Shown here in pieces: positions 1-8,079 of a stretch of 35,046 nt of DNA. This DNA comes from Longicatena sp. (lineage in GTDB: Bacteria; Bacillota_I; Bacilli_A; Erysipelotrichales; Erysipelotrichaceae): positions 1-35,046 of the forward strand of contig JAHHST010000004.1 of NCBI GenBank assembly GCA_020025055.1. The letters run 5' to 3'. Every line of letters starts with the position of its first letter. Within the stretch, counting starts at the first letter, position 1. The notes beneath the pieces were generated by a model. It was not told the origin of the DNA, searched no databases, and saw nothing but the letters and a program-made list of their open reading frames with translations. The position numbers and the translations under genes are program-made.

Positions 1-1
1 T

Positions 2-49
2 ATAAACACAGTAAATGTTAAAGATCGTCCACAACACAATAAGTGTTAA
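2..49 (+). CDS. Possible 3' end of an upstream gene (partial)
   Basis: The frame starting at base 2 is open from the window edge to a TAA at 47-49 and encodes about 15 residues ending in HNKC. A terminator hairpin begins 8 nt after that stop, which is the usual spacing behind a gene. Another frame ends earlier, at 19-21, so the assignment is weak. The visible residues do not allow a family call. Confidence 0.25.
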   Translation: MNTVNVKDRPQHNKC

Positions 50-56
50 ACTATCT

Positions 57-84
57 AAAAAAGTGAGTAATCACTTTTTTTATT
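57..84 (+). terminator. Rho-independent terminator, possibly bidirectional
   Basis: A 10-bp inverted repeat (57-66 with 71-80) closes a GTAA loop. The A-rich left arm and T-rich right arm end in a T run. It separates the gene left of the window from the rnjB promoter. Confidence 0.75.
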
Positions 85-125
85 TTAATAAATCATAATT
101 CAATTATCATTTTCTAAACTAATCG

Positions 126-134
126 TGGTATAAT
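126..134 (+). promoter_or_regulatory. Extended -10 promoter for rnjB-ftsK
   Basis: TGG followed by a perfect TATAAT at 129-134 forms an extended -10. No convincing -35 lies 16-19 nt upstream, as is common for extended -10 promoters. The start codon is about 84 nt downstream, leaving an untranslated leader of about 75 nt. Confidence 0.65.
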
Positions 135-217
135 ATAAACAGGTTTATGTAAGTTTGTAATCAAATAAAGATTTATTCACACATCATATAATCATAATAT
201 AAAAGGAGGATTTTATT

Positions 218-1876
218 ATGGATCAAGTTCGCATTTTTGCGCTTGGAGGTCTTGATGAAGACGGAAAAAACATGCTTGTTGTCGAAGTTAATGACGCAAT
301 ATTTGTTATAGAAGCTGGACTTAAATATCCAGATACAGGACAATTAGGAGTAGAATTTATTATCCCTGATTTTTCTTATTTAATTGAAAATAAAGATAGA
401 GTTAAAGGTATTTTTATTACACATGCACATGATGATGTTGTTGCAGCATTGCCATATCTAATGAAACAAATTAAAGCTCCAATCTATACAGGTGCTTTAA
501 CTGCAAGAATAATAGAAGATATCTTACGAAAAGAAGGAGTTAAAAATACTAGAATTCATCGCTTAAAAAGATGCAGTAGACAGACAATTGGGGGAGTTAA
601 AGTTCGTACATTTCCAATGACACATGCTTTTCCAGATAATTTTGGTATTGCCATCTATACAGATCAAGGATATATCGTATATACAGGAGAATTCATTATT
701 GATTATGATATGTTACAAGATGAATTCTTATGTGATTTAAATGAATTAAGCGATATTGGAAAAAAAGGTGTTTTATGTTTACTTTGTGAGTCACAGGCAG
801 CAGATCGCCAAGGGCACACAGCACCTAAACATCGTATTACATCATTGATTGAACCTATTTTTGAGCAAAGTGAAGGAAAACGTATTCTTATTTCTTCATA
901 TTCACAGAGTTTATTTAGAATTATTGAAATTATAGAGTTAACGAAAAAATATAATCGGAAAATTTATTTCCATGATAAGGGCATACGTGATTTATTGAAA
1001 CATTTAGAAGCTATGAATTATTATACTGTTCCTAAAGATATGGAAGTTTCAGAAAAAGATTTCCGTGATGATATGGAAGATGTGGTTGTATTAATTAGTG
1101 GCAATGGTAAAAATCTATTCCGTACAATGACAAATATTGCTAACCACGAAGATAAAGATGTAAGTTTCCGTACAAGTGATACAATTATTGTCGCAAGTCC
1201 AATTGTTAGTGGTACAGAATTAGATGCAAACAATATGGAAAATGAAATTTATAAAGAAGGCGGAAAAATTTATACATTAGATTCTAAAACAGTATTGTCT
1301 ATGCATCCAAGCAGTGAAGATTTAAAGATGATGTTGTATTTATTCCGACCTAAATACTATATTCCTGTAAAAGGTGAATATAGACATTTGTATGTGAATG
1401 CAAATTTAGCATTGAAAATGGGATATTTACCTGATCGAATTGTAATTTTAGAAAATGGGCAAATTGCTGTATTTAAAGATAAGGTTTTACAGAATGTATC
1501 TGAACATTTAGAATTAGAAGATACAATGATTGATGGAAAAGAAAATTGGGATGTTACTGGTGTTGTATTGAAAGATCGTGAAGTTTTATCAACTGATGGA
1601 GTTATGATTATCGGTGTTGGGGTAAATCATAAAACAAAGGAAATTTCAAATGGACCAGATGTACAAACACGTGGATTAATCTACTTGAAAGATGCAGAAT
1701 ATATTGTAAAAGAAGTAGGTAATATTATGGAAAGCTGTATAGAAAAAGCAGTTGCTGAAAATCGATATGATAATCTAACAGTACGAGGAGAAGCAAAAGA
1801 TAAAATTACTAAGTATTTATTAAAAGAAACAGGAAAGAGACCAATGGTTTTACCTGTAATTATGGAAATTAATTAG
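218..1876 (+). CDS. rnjB: RNase J2-like protein with eroded metal site
   Basis: A 552-aa member of the RNase J family (metallo-beta-lactamase/beta-CASP RNA nucleases of mRNA decay and rRNA maturation). Length, N-terminal lactamase fold and C-terminal region (RPMVLPVIMEIN) fit the family. The active site does not. The HxHxDH motif reads HAHDDV (69-74), so its last histidine is Val. The TGDF loop is TGEF (156-159). The region that is normally HxSGH keeps only H363. The late histidine of PVHGEYR is Lys385. B. subtilis RNase J2, the weakly active partner of RNase J1, is also degenerate here and also lies beside spoIIIE, so a structural or regulatory subunit is the likely role. A strong SD (AAAGGAGG) precedes the ATG. 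ftsK follows after 24 nt, probably in the same operon. Family assignment is firm; loss of activity is inferred. Confidence 0.88.
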   Translation: MDQVRIFALGGLDEDGKNMLVVEVNDAIFVIEAGLKYPDTGQLGVEFIIPDFSYLIENKDRVKGIFITHAHDDVVAALPYLMKQIKAPIYTGALTARIIEDILRKEGVKNTRIHRLKRCSRQTIGGVKVRTFPMTHAFPDNFGIAIYTDQGYIVYTGEFIIDYDMLQDEFLCDLNELSDIGKKGVLCLLCESQAADRQGHTAPKHRITSLIEPIFEQSEGKRILISSYSQSLFRIIEIIELTKKYNRKIYFHDKGIRDLLKHLEAMNYYTVPKDMEVSEKDFRDDMEDVVVLISGNGKNLFRTMTNIANHEDKDVSFRTSDTIIVASPIVSGTELDANNMENEIYKEGGKIYTLDSKTVLSMHPSSEDLKMMLYLFRPKYYIPVKGEYRHLYVNANLALKMGYLPDRIVILENGQIAVFKDKVLQNVSEHLELEDTMIDGKENWDVTGVVLKDREVLSTDGVMIIGVGVNHKTKEISNGPDVQTRGLIYLKDAEYIVKEVGNIMESCIEKAVAENRYDNLTVRGEAKDKITKYLLKETGKRPMVLPVIMEIN

Positions 1877-1900
1877 ATTTATTAAAGGAGGAGAGGCATA

Positions 1901-4243
1901 GTGGCGGCAAAGAAAAAAAATAAAAAATCACAAAAAAATAAACGTGCTGCACAGAATGAGGTTGTTATATACATATATGCCTTAATCCTAATATCGTTGT
2001 GTCTTATTGGAAGTTTGAAAATCGGATTTTTAGGTCAACTTATGACTGGAATTGTCCAATATATATTTGGAAATTTATATGGGATTATTTATGGGATTGT
2101 AATTATTTTTGCTGTATTATGGATGTTTAAAAAGAATATTTCAGAAATACCTCTAAAATACAGTGTAGGAACCATTTCTCTTTTATTTGCATGGATTCTT
2201 TCAGCAAGTTTGCCTAGTGATGAGACTTTAATTGGGATGGATATTCTATCCCATTTTCTTAGTCATAGTCTAGAAGCATTTCAAGGAATTCAAAACGGTG
2301 GAGGAATTATAGGAGCCTTCTTAGCTTCTATATTTACCTTTTTATTAGACTACAATGGTACAAAAATAATTATTATTACTGCAGTTATATTAGGTTTAAT
2401 TTTGATTATATCAGGACCTATATTTGTATATATACAAAATGGTGTAAATAATACAAAAGAAACTGTATCAAGTATGAAGCAATATGCACATAATAAAAAA
2501 ACAAACAGAAAGAAAATTAAACATGAGGAATATGTGGATATTTATGAGCCAAAGCAATCTAGTATGCTTGGTAAGATTGATTTAGAAACAAGAGTTCGTC
2601 CAGGGCAAGTTTCATTTTTAGATGTAGATGATGAATTTGATATTGTTACAGATGGAAGAACTCCAATTGAAAAAGAATCTGAAGAGCATGATGATTTAGT
2701 GATTGGAACAGCAGAACATTCGACATCAAATAAAAAGAAAGAAGATCAACGAATTATAGAAGATACTCTTGGTCATAAAGATAATTTTGTATCTAGTTTT
2801 ACAGAAGACTGGTCAAAATATAAACTGCCTAAATTAGGATTGTTGGCAGACATTGGAAAAAAAGGAAAAAGTATTGCGAATATCAAGTATGCGAATGAAA
2901 GTGGACAGCGATTAATTGAAATACTTAATGAATTTGGTGTTGGTGCATCATTAATTGCTACTCATATTGGACCATCAGTTACTAAATTCGAAGTCAAGCC
3001 GGATTTAGGTGTTAGGGTTAATAAAATTAGTAATTTACAATATGATATTAAGATGGCTTTAGCTGCCAAAGATATACGAATTGAAGCACCAATTCCTGGA
3101 AAGAGTGCGGTAGGTATCGAGATTCCTAATATTGAAAAAACAAGTGTATTAATGAAAGAATTATTAAAGTCAATACCTGATAAATATAGTGGTAAAAAAT
3201 TAATGTTTGCATTAGGTAAAGATTTGATGGGAAACTGTGTATATGGTGAATTAAATAAAATGCCTCACTTATTAATTGCGGGTGCAACAGGTAGTGGGAA
3301 GAGCGTATGTGTTAATTCAATTATTACATCGATTTTAATGAGAGCAAAACCAGATGAAGTAAAGATGTTATTAGTAGATCCTAAAAAAGTTGAATTCACA
3401 CCATATAAACAAATTCCTCATTTATTAGGACCAGTAATTACGGATGGAGAAGAAGCAAATCGGGCTTTAAAGGTTATTGTGAACATGATGGATGAACGTT
3501 ATGAATTATTTGCTTCAGCAAAAGTACGAAATATTGCTGGATATAATGCTTATATTGATCAGCATCCAGATGAAGGATTACAAAAACTACCATGGATTGT
3601 TGTAATTATTGATGAATTAGCTGATTTAATGCTTGTTGCTGCTAAAGAAGTGGAAGCGAGTATACAAAGAATTACTCAACTTGCACGTGCAGCTGGTATT
3701 CACTTAATTGTTGCAACACAAAGACCAAGTGTGGATGTAATCACAGGAGTTATTAAAGCAAATATTCCTTCAAGAATAGCATTTGCTGTTTCTAGTGCTG
3801 TTGATTCACGTACGATTTTAGACCAGATGGGTGCAGAAAAACTATTAGGTTATGGTGATATGTTATATATCCCTGTAGGAGAAACAAATCCAATTCGTGT
3901 ACAAGGTGTCTTTGTTAGTGATAATGAAGTACAAAAAATTTGCGATTATGTAAGTTCACAAGGAAAACCAAAATATGAAGATGCGTTTTTGCGGTTAGAA
4001 GCAGTAGACAATGGTTATGCGTCATCACAAGAGAGCGCAGATCCTCTGTATGAAGAAGTAAAAAAATTTGTGATTATGAATCGTAAAGCAAGTACATCGC
4101 TAATTCAACGTAAATTCAGTATTGGATACGCAAGAGCAGCAAGATTAGTTGATGTAATGGAAGAACAAAAAATCATTGGACCAAGTAGAGGCTCAAAACC
4201 TAGAGAAGTTTTAGTTCAGTATGAAGATTTTGAAGATATGTAA
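1901..4243 (+). CDS. ftsK: DNA translocase FtsK/SpoIIIE
   Basis: A 780-aa septal DNA pump that moves chromosomal DNA through the closing division septum. The N-terminus is basic, then four or five hydrophobic helices lie between about residues 20 and 180, then an acidic linker (about 190-310) shorter than in many FtsK proteins. The RecA-like motor has Walker A GATGSGKS (461-468) and Walker B with D571/E572. A C-terminal gamma winged-helix domain (about 710-770), which reads oriented KOPS/SRS sites, includes the segment SLIQRKFSIGYARAARL. The start is GTG, 24 nt behind rnjB, with an AAAGGAGG ribosome site. The order RNase J2, SpoIIIE, YmfF/YmfH matches B. subtilis. Whether it serves sporulation or only vegetative segregation cannot be told from this window. 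Confidence 0.96.
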   Translation: MAAKKKNKKSQKNKRAAQNEVVIYIYALILISLCLIGSLKIGFLGQLMTGIVQYIFGNLYGIIYGIVIIFAVLWMFKKNISEIPLKYSVGTISLLFAWILSASLPSDETLIGMDILSHFLSHSLEAFQGIQNGGGIIGAFLASIFTFLLDYNGTKIIIITAVILGLILIISGPIFVYIQNGVNNTKETVSSMKQYAHNKKTNRKKIKHEEYVDIYEPKQSSMLGKIDLETRVRPGQVSFLDVDDEFDIVTDGRTPIEKESEEHDDLVIGTAEHSTSNKKKEDQRIIEDTLGHKDNFVSSFTEDWSKYKLPKLGLLADIGKKGKSIANIKYANESGQRLIEILNEFGVGASLIATHIGPSVTKFEVKPDLGVRVNKISNLQYDIKMALAAKDIRIEAPIPGKSAVGIEIPNIEKTSVLMKELLKSIPDKYSGKKLMFALGKDLMGNCVYGELNKMPHLLIAGATGSGKSVCVNSIITSILMRAKPDEVKMLLVDPKKVEFTPYKQIPHLLGPVITDGEEANRALKVIVNMMDERYELFASAKVRNIAGYNAYIDQHPDEGLQKLPWIVVIIDELADLMLVAAKEVEASIQRITQLARAAGIHLIVATQRPSVDVITGVIKANIPSRIAFAVSSAVDSRTILDQMGAEKLLGYGDMLYIPVGETNPIRVQGVFVSDNEVQKICDYVSSQGKPKYEDAFLRLEAVDNGYASSQESADPLYEEVKKFVIMNRKASTSLIQRKFSIGYARAARLVDVMEEQKIIGPSRGSKPREVLVQYEDFEDM

Positions 4244-4244
4244 A

Positions 4245-4272
4245 GCGTAAAGAGTAATCTTTGCGTTTTTTA
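4245..4272 (+). terminator. Terminator after ftsK
   Basis: A 9-bp stem with GU pairs (4245-4253 with 4258-4266) around a GTAA loop, then a T run. It starts directly after the ftsK stop. Confidence 0.8.
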
Positions 4273-4282
4273 TTTAAAAACA

Positions 4283-4291
4283 TGATATAAT
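4283..4291 (+). promoter_or_regulatory. Extended -10 promoter for ymfF-ymfH
   Basis: TGA plus a perfect TATAAT (4286-4291), immediately behind the ftsK terminator and 60 nt before the ymfF ATG. Confidence 0.65.
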
Positions 4292-4351
4292 AATTATTAT
4301 TCATATAAAAATAATGTATTAGGTAATAATAGTAATTGTGGAGGTAGTCAT

Positions 4352-5605
4352 ATGCAAATAAAAAAAGGTGTAAATGCTTATTTTATAATGTCAAATAAAT
4401 TTAAGGATATAGGTATAAGTGTTCGTTTTCGATATTCATTAGAACAAAAATCAGCAGCGTCAAGAACTTTGTTAGCACTTATGATGATGGATCGTTGTAA
4501 AAAATATGATACAAAGAAGAAAATGACAGATGCTCAGGATAATTTATATGGTGCAACACTTGGTGCACAAACTATGGGATTTGGAAAGAGTCATGTACTT
4601 GAAATTCGCACAAAGATTATAAATCCAACATATGTGAGTGAAGAGCATAGTTTATTTGAGGGAATTTTTAAGTTTTTAAATGAAATAGTATTCTTTCCTT
4701 TATTTAAACAAGAGATTTTTGAAGAAAATAAAGATATTTTATTATCTAAAATTAAACGTATGGAGGATGATCCCCAACAATATATAGTTACATGTGGTTT
4801 GAATGAAATTGGAAAGAATACTTCGTTAGGAATAAGTACATTAGGAACTTACGATGACGTAAAGAATCTTACTTTACAAGATATTATAGATGCTTATCAA
4901 GAGATGATTGATGAAAATATAATTGATATTATTATGTGTGGAGATTTTGATGAAAATGAAGCCACTTCGTATATTCAACAATATTTGCCATTTAATGATC
5001 GTATACAGGATTATCCTAGTTTCTATAGCGTGAAAAATAATGAATCTGAAAAGATGGTAAAACTTTATAAAAATATTTCACAAAGTTATATTATGATGGT
5101 TTGGTTTACAAATACGTCAATTGTAGATCAAGATTATTATGCATTGCGATTGGCAAATGGGATTTTAGGACAATTTTCAACATCTTTTTTATTCCAAGAA
5201 GTTCGTGAAAAAAGAAGTCTATGTTATTCAATTTATTCAAACTTAATATCTTATGATGGAGCATTAGGTGTTACAACAGGAGTTGAACAAAAAGATATCG
5301 AAGAAAGCATTCAATTGATCAAAGAACAATTTAATCGTGTAGTGGAAGGAGATTTTGATCAACAACTATTGGATACAACAAAAAGATTGATTATTAGCTC
5401 ATTAAAATCTAGTAGAGATAATATGAATTCACTTATGGCTTTTACATATCAAAATATTCTATTAGGAAGAAATTGTGAAATTCAAGATATTATTAAATGT
5501 ATAGAAGGTATTACTAAGGAAAATGTTATAGATGCAATATCTAAATGTACATATAAGGGAACAGTATTATTATGTAAGGAGGATGCGAATGAACAAAATA
5601 TATAA
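4352..5605 (+). CDS. ymfF: M16 family peptidase homologue without zinc motif (YmfF-like)
   Basis: A 417-aa M16-type (pitrilysin/MPP-like) protein. It has the two-lobe M16 layout, including the C-terminal region with QEVREKRSLCYSIYS (about residues 285-300) that is typical of the family. No HxxEH zinc motif is present in the N-terminal lobe, so it is predicted to be inactive alone and to pair with the neighbouring intact M16 protein, as many M16 proteins do. The start ATG has a GGAGG site 8-9 nt upstream. It overlaps the next gene by 17 nt, which suggests translational coupling and stoichiometric production. B. subtilis carries the homologous ymfF-ymfH pair downstream of spoIIIE. The physiological substrate is not known to me; peptide processing is a family-level inference. 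Confidence 0.88.
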   Translation: MQIKKGVNAYFIMSNKFKDIGISVRFRYSLEQKSAASRTLLALMMMDRCKKYDTKKKMTDAQDNLYGATLGAQTMGFGKSHVLEIRTKIINPTYVSEEHSLFEGIFKFLNEIVFFPLFKQEIFEENKDILLSKIKRMEDDPQQYIVTCGLNEIGKNTSLGISTLGTYDDVKNLTLQDIIDAYQEMIDENIIDIIMCGDFDENEATSYIQQYLPFNDRIQDYPSFYSVKNNESEKMVKLYKNISQSYIMMVWFTNTSIVDQDYYALRLANGILGQFSTSFLFQEVREKRSLCYSIYSNLISYDGALGVTTGVEQKDIEESIQLIKEQFNRVVEGDFDQQLLDTTKRLIISSLKSSRDNMNSLMAFTYQNILLGRNCEIQDIIKCIEGITKENVIDAISKCTYKGTVLLCKEDANEQNI

Positions 5606-6869
5606 TCGACGTTATCAAGAGACACGTTATGAAGAAACTTTAGATAATGGATTAAAAGTTATTTTATGGCATAAAGATGGATATGAAAAATCATTAGGAA
5701 TGATGGTAACACCTTTATCAGCATTAGATTTAAAACAACAAGACTCAAAAGGGAATATGTATGAGTTTCCTGCAGGAATCGCACATTTTTTGGAACATAA
5801 GATGTTTGAAATGAAAAATGGTGATGTAATGGAAGAATTTTCTAAATTGGGTGCAAATGTAAATGCATTTACTTCTTATTCAGAGACGGCTTATTATTTT
5901 TCTACTAGTAATTCTATTAAAGAACCATTAAATTTATTATTAGATTTTGTTCAAGAACTATCAATTAATAAAAAAAGTGTAGAAAAAGAAAAAGGGATTA
6001 TAATTCAAGAATTAAACATGTATCAACAAATGAGTGATTCAAGGTTGTTAATGGAAACTTATTCATCATTATACAAAAATTATCCATTAAAATATGATAT
6101 TGGAGGAAATAGTGAGACAGTATCAAATACGACTTTATCTGATTTAGAAGAGTGCTATCGATTGAATTATCATCCAAGCAGAATGGTTTTAGTAATTGTT
6201 ACAGGAGAAGAACCAACACAAGTAATAAAATATGTAAAAGATAATCAAAATAAGAAAAAATTTCCAAAAGCAAATCAAATTCATCGAATTTATGATGAAG
6301 AACCTAAAGATGTTGCTAGAAAAGAATATGTATTTCAAATGGATGTTTCAATTCCAAAAGTATCTGTGGCTTTTAAATTAGATAGTATTGAAGATATTAA
6401 GGAGAGAATAAAAACAGAATGGTGTTTACGAATTTTGTTAGATACATATTTTAGTAATTTATATCCAGATTTTCAAAAATGGATTGATCAAAAAATATTC
6501 AATGATTATATTGGATGTGATGCAGATCTAGGAGAAGAATATGGTATGATGTTGTTTTATGCAGAAACGAATAAAATCCAAGAATTCTTATCAATAGTTG
6601 ATGAAACAATATTACGTATAAAGATAGGAAATATTGATGAAAGAATTTTGGAACAATTAAAGAAACGTTATTTTGGACAAGCAATTCGTGGATTAAATAG
6701 TTTTGATGATGTCGCTATTAATACAGCTAGATGCTTCTTTGAGCGTTGTGATTTCTTTGATTCAATGAATATATTGGATTCAATTAGTTCTGATGATATC
6801 AAAAATGCAGTAAAATACATTGAACATGCAGAAAAGAGTATTGTTAAATTATTGCCAGAAAAATGCTAG
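5589..6869 (+). CDS. ymfH: M16 zinc metallopeptidase (YmfH-like), catalytic partner
   Basis: A 426-aa M16 peptidase with an intact inverted zinc motif HFLEH (residues 66-70: H66 and H70 zinc ligands, E69 general base). Downstream glutamates E134 and E141 in EKGIIIQE have the 7-residue spacing of the remaining conserved pair, with E141 the probable third ligand. The open frame extends upstream to 5532. I place the start at the ATG at 5589 because AAGGAGG (5576-5582) sits 6 nt before it; the ATG at 5583 is too close. The gene begins inside ymfF, and the two products probably form an active/inactive heterodimer. A long terminator follows. The zinc-peptidase call is firm; the substrate is unknown. 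Confidence 0.92.
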   Translation: MNKIYNRRYQETRYEETLDNGLKVILWHKDGYEKSLGMMVTPLSALDLKQQDSKGNMYEFPAGIAHFLEHKMFEMKNGDVMEEFSKLGANVNAFTSYSETAYYFSTSNSIKEPLNLLLDFVQELSINKKSVEKEKGIIIQELNMYQQMSDSRLLMETYSSLYKNYPLKYDIGGNSETVSNTTLSDLEECYRLNYHPSRMVLVIVTGEEPTQVIKYVKDNQNKKKFPKANQIHRIYDEEPKDVARKEYVFQMDVSIPKVSVAFKLDSIEDIKERIKTEWCLRILLDTYFSNLYPDFQKWIDQKIFNDYIGCDADLGEEYGMMLFYAETNKIQEFLSIVDETILRIKIGNIDERILEQLKKRYFGQAIRGLNSFDDVAINTARCFFERCDFFDSMNILDSISSDDIKNAVKYIEHAEKSIVKLLPEKC

Positions 6870-6896
6870 TAATTTATAGTAAATTTGTATATTTGG

Positions 6897-6937
6897 AAAA
6901 AAGGTACCTTTTATTTAATATAAAAGATACCTTTTTT
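6897..6937 (+). terminator. Long hairpin terminator after ymfH
   Basis: An inverted repeat of about 17-18 bp with one GU pair, the A-rich 5' arm beginning at 6897 and the T-rich 3' arm ending near 6937, closing a very small AT loop. The symmetry would let it act on both strands. Confidence 0.82.
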
Positions 6938-6983
6938 ATATATAATTAGATGCTTAGATAAATATATATGCAAATATGCATTT

Positions 6984-7012
6984 TTGAGAGATATTTTAAC
7001 CTATGTAATAAT
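6984..7012 (+). promoter_or_regulatory. Probable ssb promoter
   Basis: TTGAGA (6984-6989) and AATAAT (7007-7012) are separated by 17 nt, with a TG one base before the -10. The predicted transcript start near 7019 falls right at the Shine-Dalgarno of the small ORF at 7036. Confidence 0.45.
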
Positions 7013-7035
7013 ATGTTCACAAAGGAGAGATGCTT

Positions 7036-7068
7036 ATGCGGTTAGTATATAAAAAAACAACTAAATAA
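7036..7068 (+). CDS. Possible 10-aa leader peptide upstream of ssb
   Basis: An ATG at 7036 opens a 10-codon frame, MRLVYKKTTK, ending in TAA at 7066-7068. A strong SD (AAAGGAG, 7021-7027) lies 8 nt upstream, better than the site before ssb itself (AAGAAGG). The stop is 17 nt before the ssb ATG, so reinitiation or coupling is possible. It could also be a chance frame. No stacked identical codons point to amino-acid attenuation. Confidence 0.3.
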   Translation: MRLVYKKTTK

Positions 7069-7085
7069 GAAAGAAGGTAAAATAA

Positions 7086-7400
7086 ATGAATATTGTAGCT
7101 TTTGTTGGAACAATCGTAGAACCGCCTATTTTAAGAGAATCGAATGTAGGGAATAAGTATGCAATTATGGATATATCTGTAAAACGTCCATTCCCTAATA
7201 GTAATGGTGTATTTGAAGATGATGTATTTTCTGTAACTTTATGGAAAGGAATTGCTCAAACAACTTCTGATGTTGCAAAAAAAGGAGATTGCGTTGCAAT
7301 TAAAGGAAGAATTCAATCACGTACTTATGAAGGAAATGATGGAGCTGAGCATCGTTCGTATGATATTTTTGCAGAACATGTATCATTATTAGGAAAATAG
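7086..7400 (+). CDS. ssb: Short single-stranded DNA-binding protein, no acidic tail
   Basis: A 104-aa OB-fold protein of the SSB family, which coats single-stranded DNA in replication, recombination or DNA uptake. It opens with MNIVAFVGTIVEPP and contains the SSB-type stretches VFSVTLWKG (about 47-55) and KKGDCVAIKGRI (about 65-76). It ends directly after the OB fold (HVSLLGK). The long flexible linker and the acidic C-terminal tip (DDxPF-like), through which the main SSB recruits partner proteins, are absent. That resembles secondary SSBs such as SsbB of Bacillus. It is not in the rpsF-ssb-rpsR context where the main SSB normally sits. The SD is modest. Confidence 0.85.
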   Translation: MNIVAFVGTIVEPPILRESNVGNKYAIMDISVKRPFPNSNGVFEDDVFSVTLWKGIAQTTSDVAKKGDCVAIKGRIQSRTYEGNDGAEHRSYDIFAEHVSLLGK

Positions 7401-7402
7401 GT

Positions 7403-7430
7403 AAAAAAAAACCGGATACCCGGTTTTTTT
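7403..7430 (+). terminator. Bidirectional terminator between ssb and rpsD
   Basis: An A run, ACCGG, a 4-base loop, CCGGT and a T run. It begins 3 nt after the ssb stop and ends 5 nt before the rpsD stop, so one hairpin with A/T flanks can end both convergent transcripts. Confidence 0.85.
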
Positions 7431-7434
7431 ATGA

Positions 7435-8037
7435 TTATCTGTTGTAGAATTCTACTACTAATAATTCGTTTACTTCTTGGTTTAATTCGCTACGTTCAGG
7501 TAAACGTAAGTATGTACCTTTTTTAGCATCTTTATTAACGTCTACGAATGCAACTGTATTTAAGTTAGCTTCTAAAGCTTCGTTAACTAATGATAAGTTT
7601 TTAGATTTTTCTTTAACTTCGATAGTTGATCCTGGTTTTACTGAGAAACTAGGAATATCAACTTTTTTACCATTTACTAAGATATGTCCATGGTTTACAA
7701 GTTGACGAGCTTGACGACGAGTACGAGCAAATCCTAAACGATATACTAAGTTATCTAATCTTGATTCTAATAAGCATAAGAAGTTTTCACCAGTTACACC
7801 ATTCATTTTGCTTGCTTTAACGAATAAATTGTGGAACTGACGTTCATTTAATCCGTACATGAAACGAATTTTTTGTTTTTCGTGTAACTGTAAACCGTAG
7901 TTAGTTAATTTTACACGTTTAGTTGGTCCATGTTGACCTGGTACATATGCGCGTTTTTGAAGTTCTTCTCCAGTTTCTAAAACTGAGAATCCTAAGCGAC
8001 GAGATTTTTTCCAAACTGGTCCTTTTACTCTTGACAT
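7435..8037 (-). CDS. rpsD: 30S ribosomal protein S4
   Basis: A 200-aa primary 16S rRNA-binding protein that starts 30S assembly near the five-way junction. Recognisable stretches are YGLQLHEKQKIRFMYGLNER (about 47-66) and an S4 RNA-binding domain with RLDNLVYRLGFA and RQARQLVNHGHILVNGK (about 90-125). There are no zinc cysteines in the N-terminus, so it is the zinc-free form. The start is supported by an AAGGAGG site. The roughly 170-nt leader is structured. In Firmicutes S4 is known to repress its own mRNA through such a leader, so autoregulation is likely here. Confidence 0.97.
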   Translation of the reverse strand: MSRVKGPVWKKSRRLGFSVLETGEELQKRAYVPGQHGPTKRVKLTNYGLQLHEKQKIRFMYGLNERQFHNLFVKASKMNGVTGENFLCLLESRLDNLVYRLGFARTRRQARQLVNHGHILVNGKKVDIPSFSVKPGSTIEVKEKSKNLSLVNEALEANLNTVAFVDVNKDAKKGTYLRLPERSELNQEVNELLVVEFYNR

Positions 8038-8050
8038 TTTAATGTCCTCC

Positions 8051-8078
8051 TTATTGTTTTATAGCTATAAAACAATAA
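8051..8078 (-). repeat. 28-nt perfect palindrome abutting the rpsD ribosome site
   Basis: Bases 8051-8064 and 8065-8078 are exact reverse complements, centred on ATAGCTAT. On the rpsD mRNA this gives a hairpin of about 12 bp whose 3' arm runs into the AAGGAGG at 8046-8052. There is no T run after it in the mRNA direction, so it is not a terminator. It could control ribosome access or mRNA stability, or be bound as DNA. Confidence 0.85.
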
Positions 8079-8079
8079 C

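Noticed and set aside
1021..1233. Minus-strand 70-codon frame inside rnjB
   Set aside because: It lies wholly within a conserved gene, has no ribosome site and no recognisable product; it is a mirror of the coding frame.
5532..5588. Upstream extension of ymfH to an earlier ATG
   Set aside because: The extension lies inside ymfF and adds residues unlike the family; the strong SD sits before 5589.
8051..8078. Reading the rpsD palindrome as an intrinsic terminator
   Set aside because: On the mRNA it is followed by AAGGAGG and the start codon rather than a T run, and rpsD must be expressed through it.
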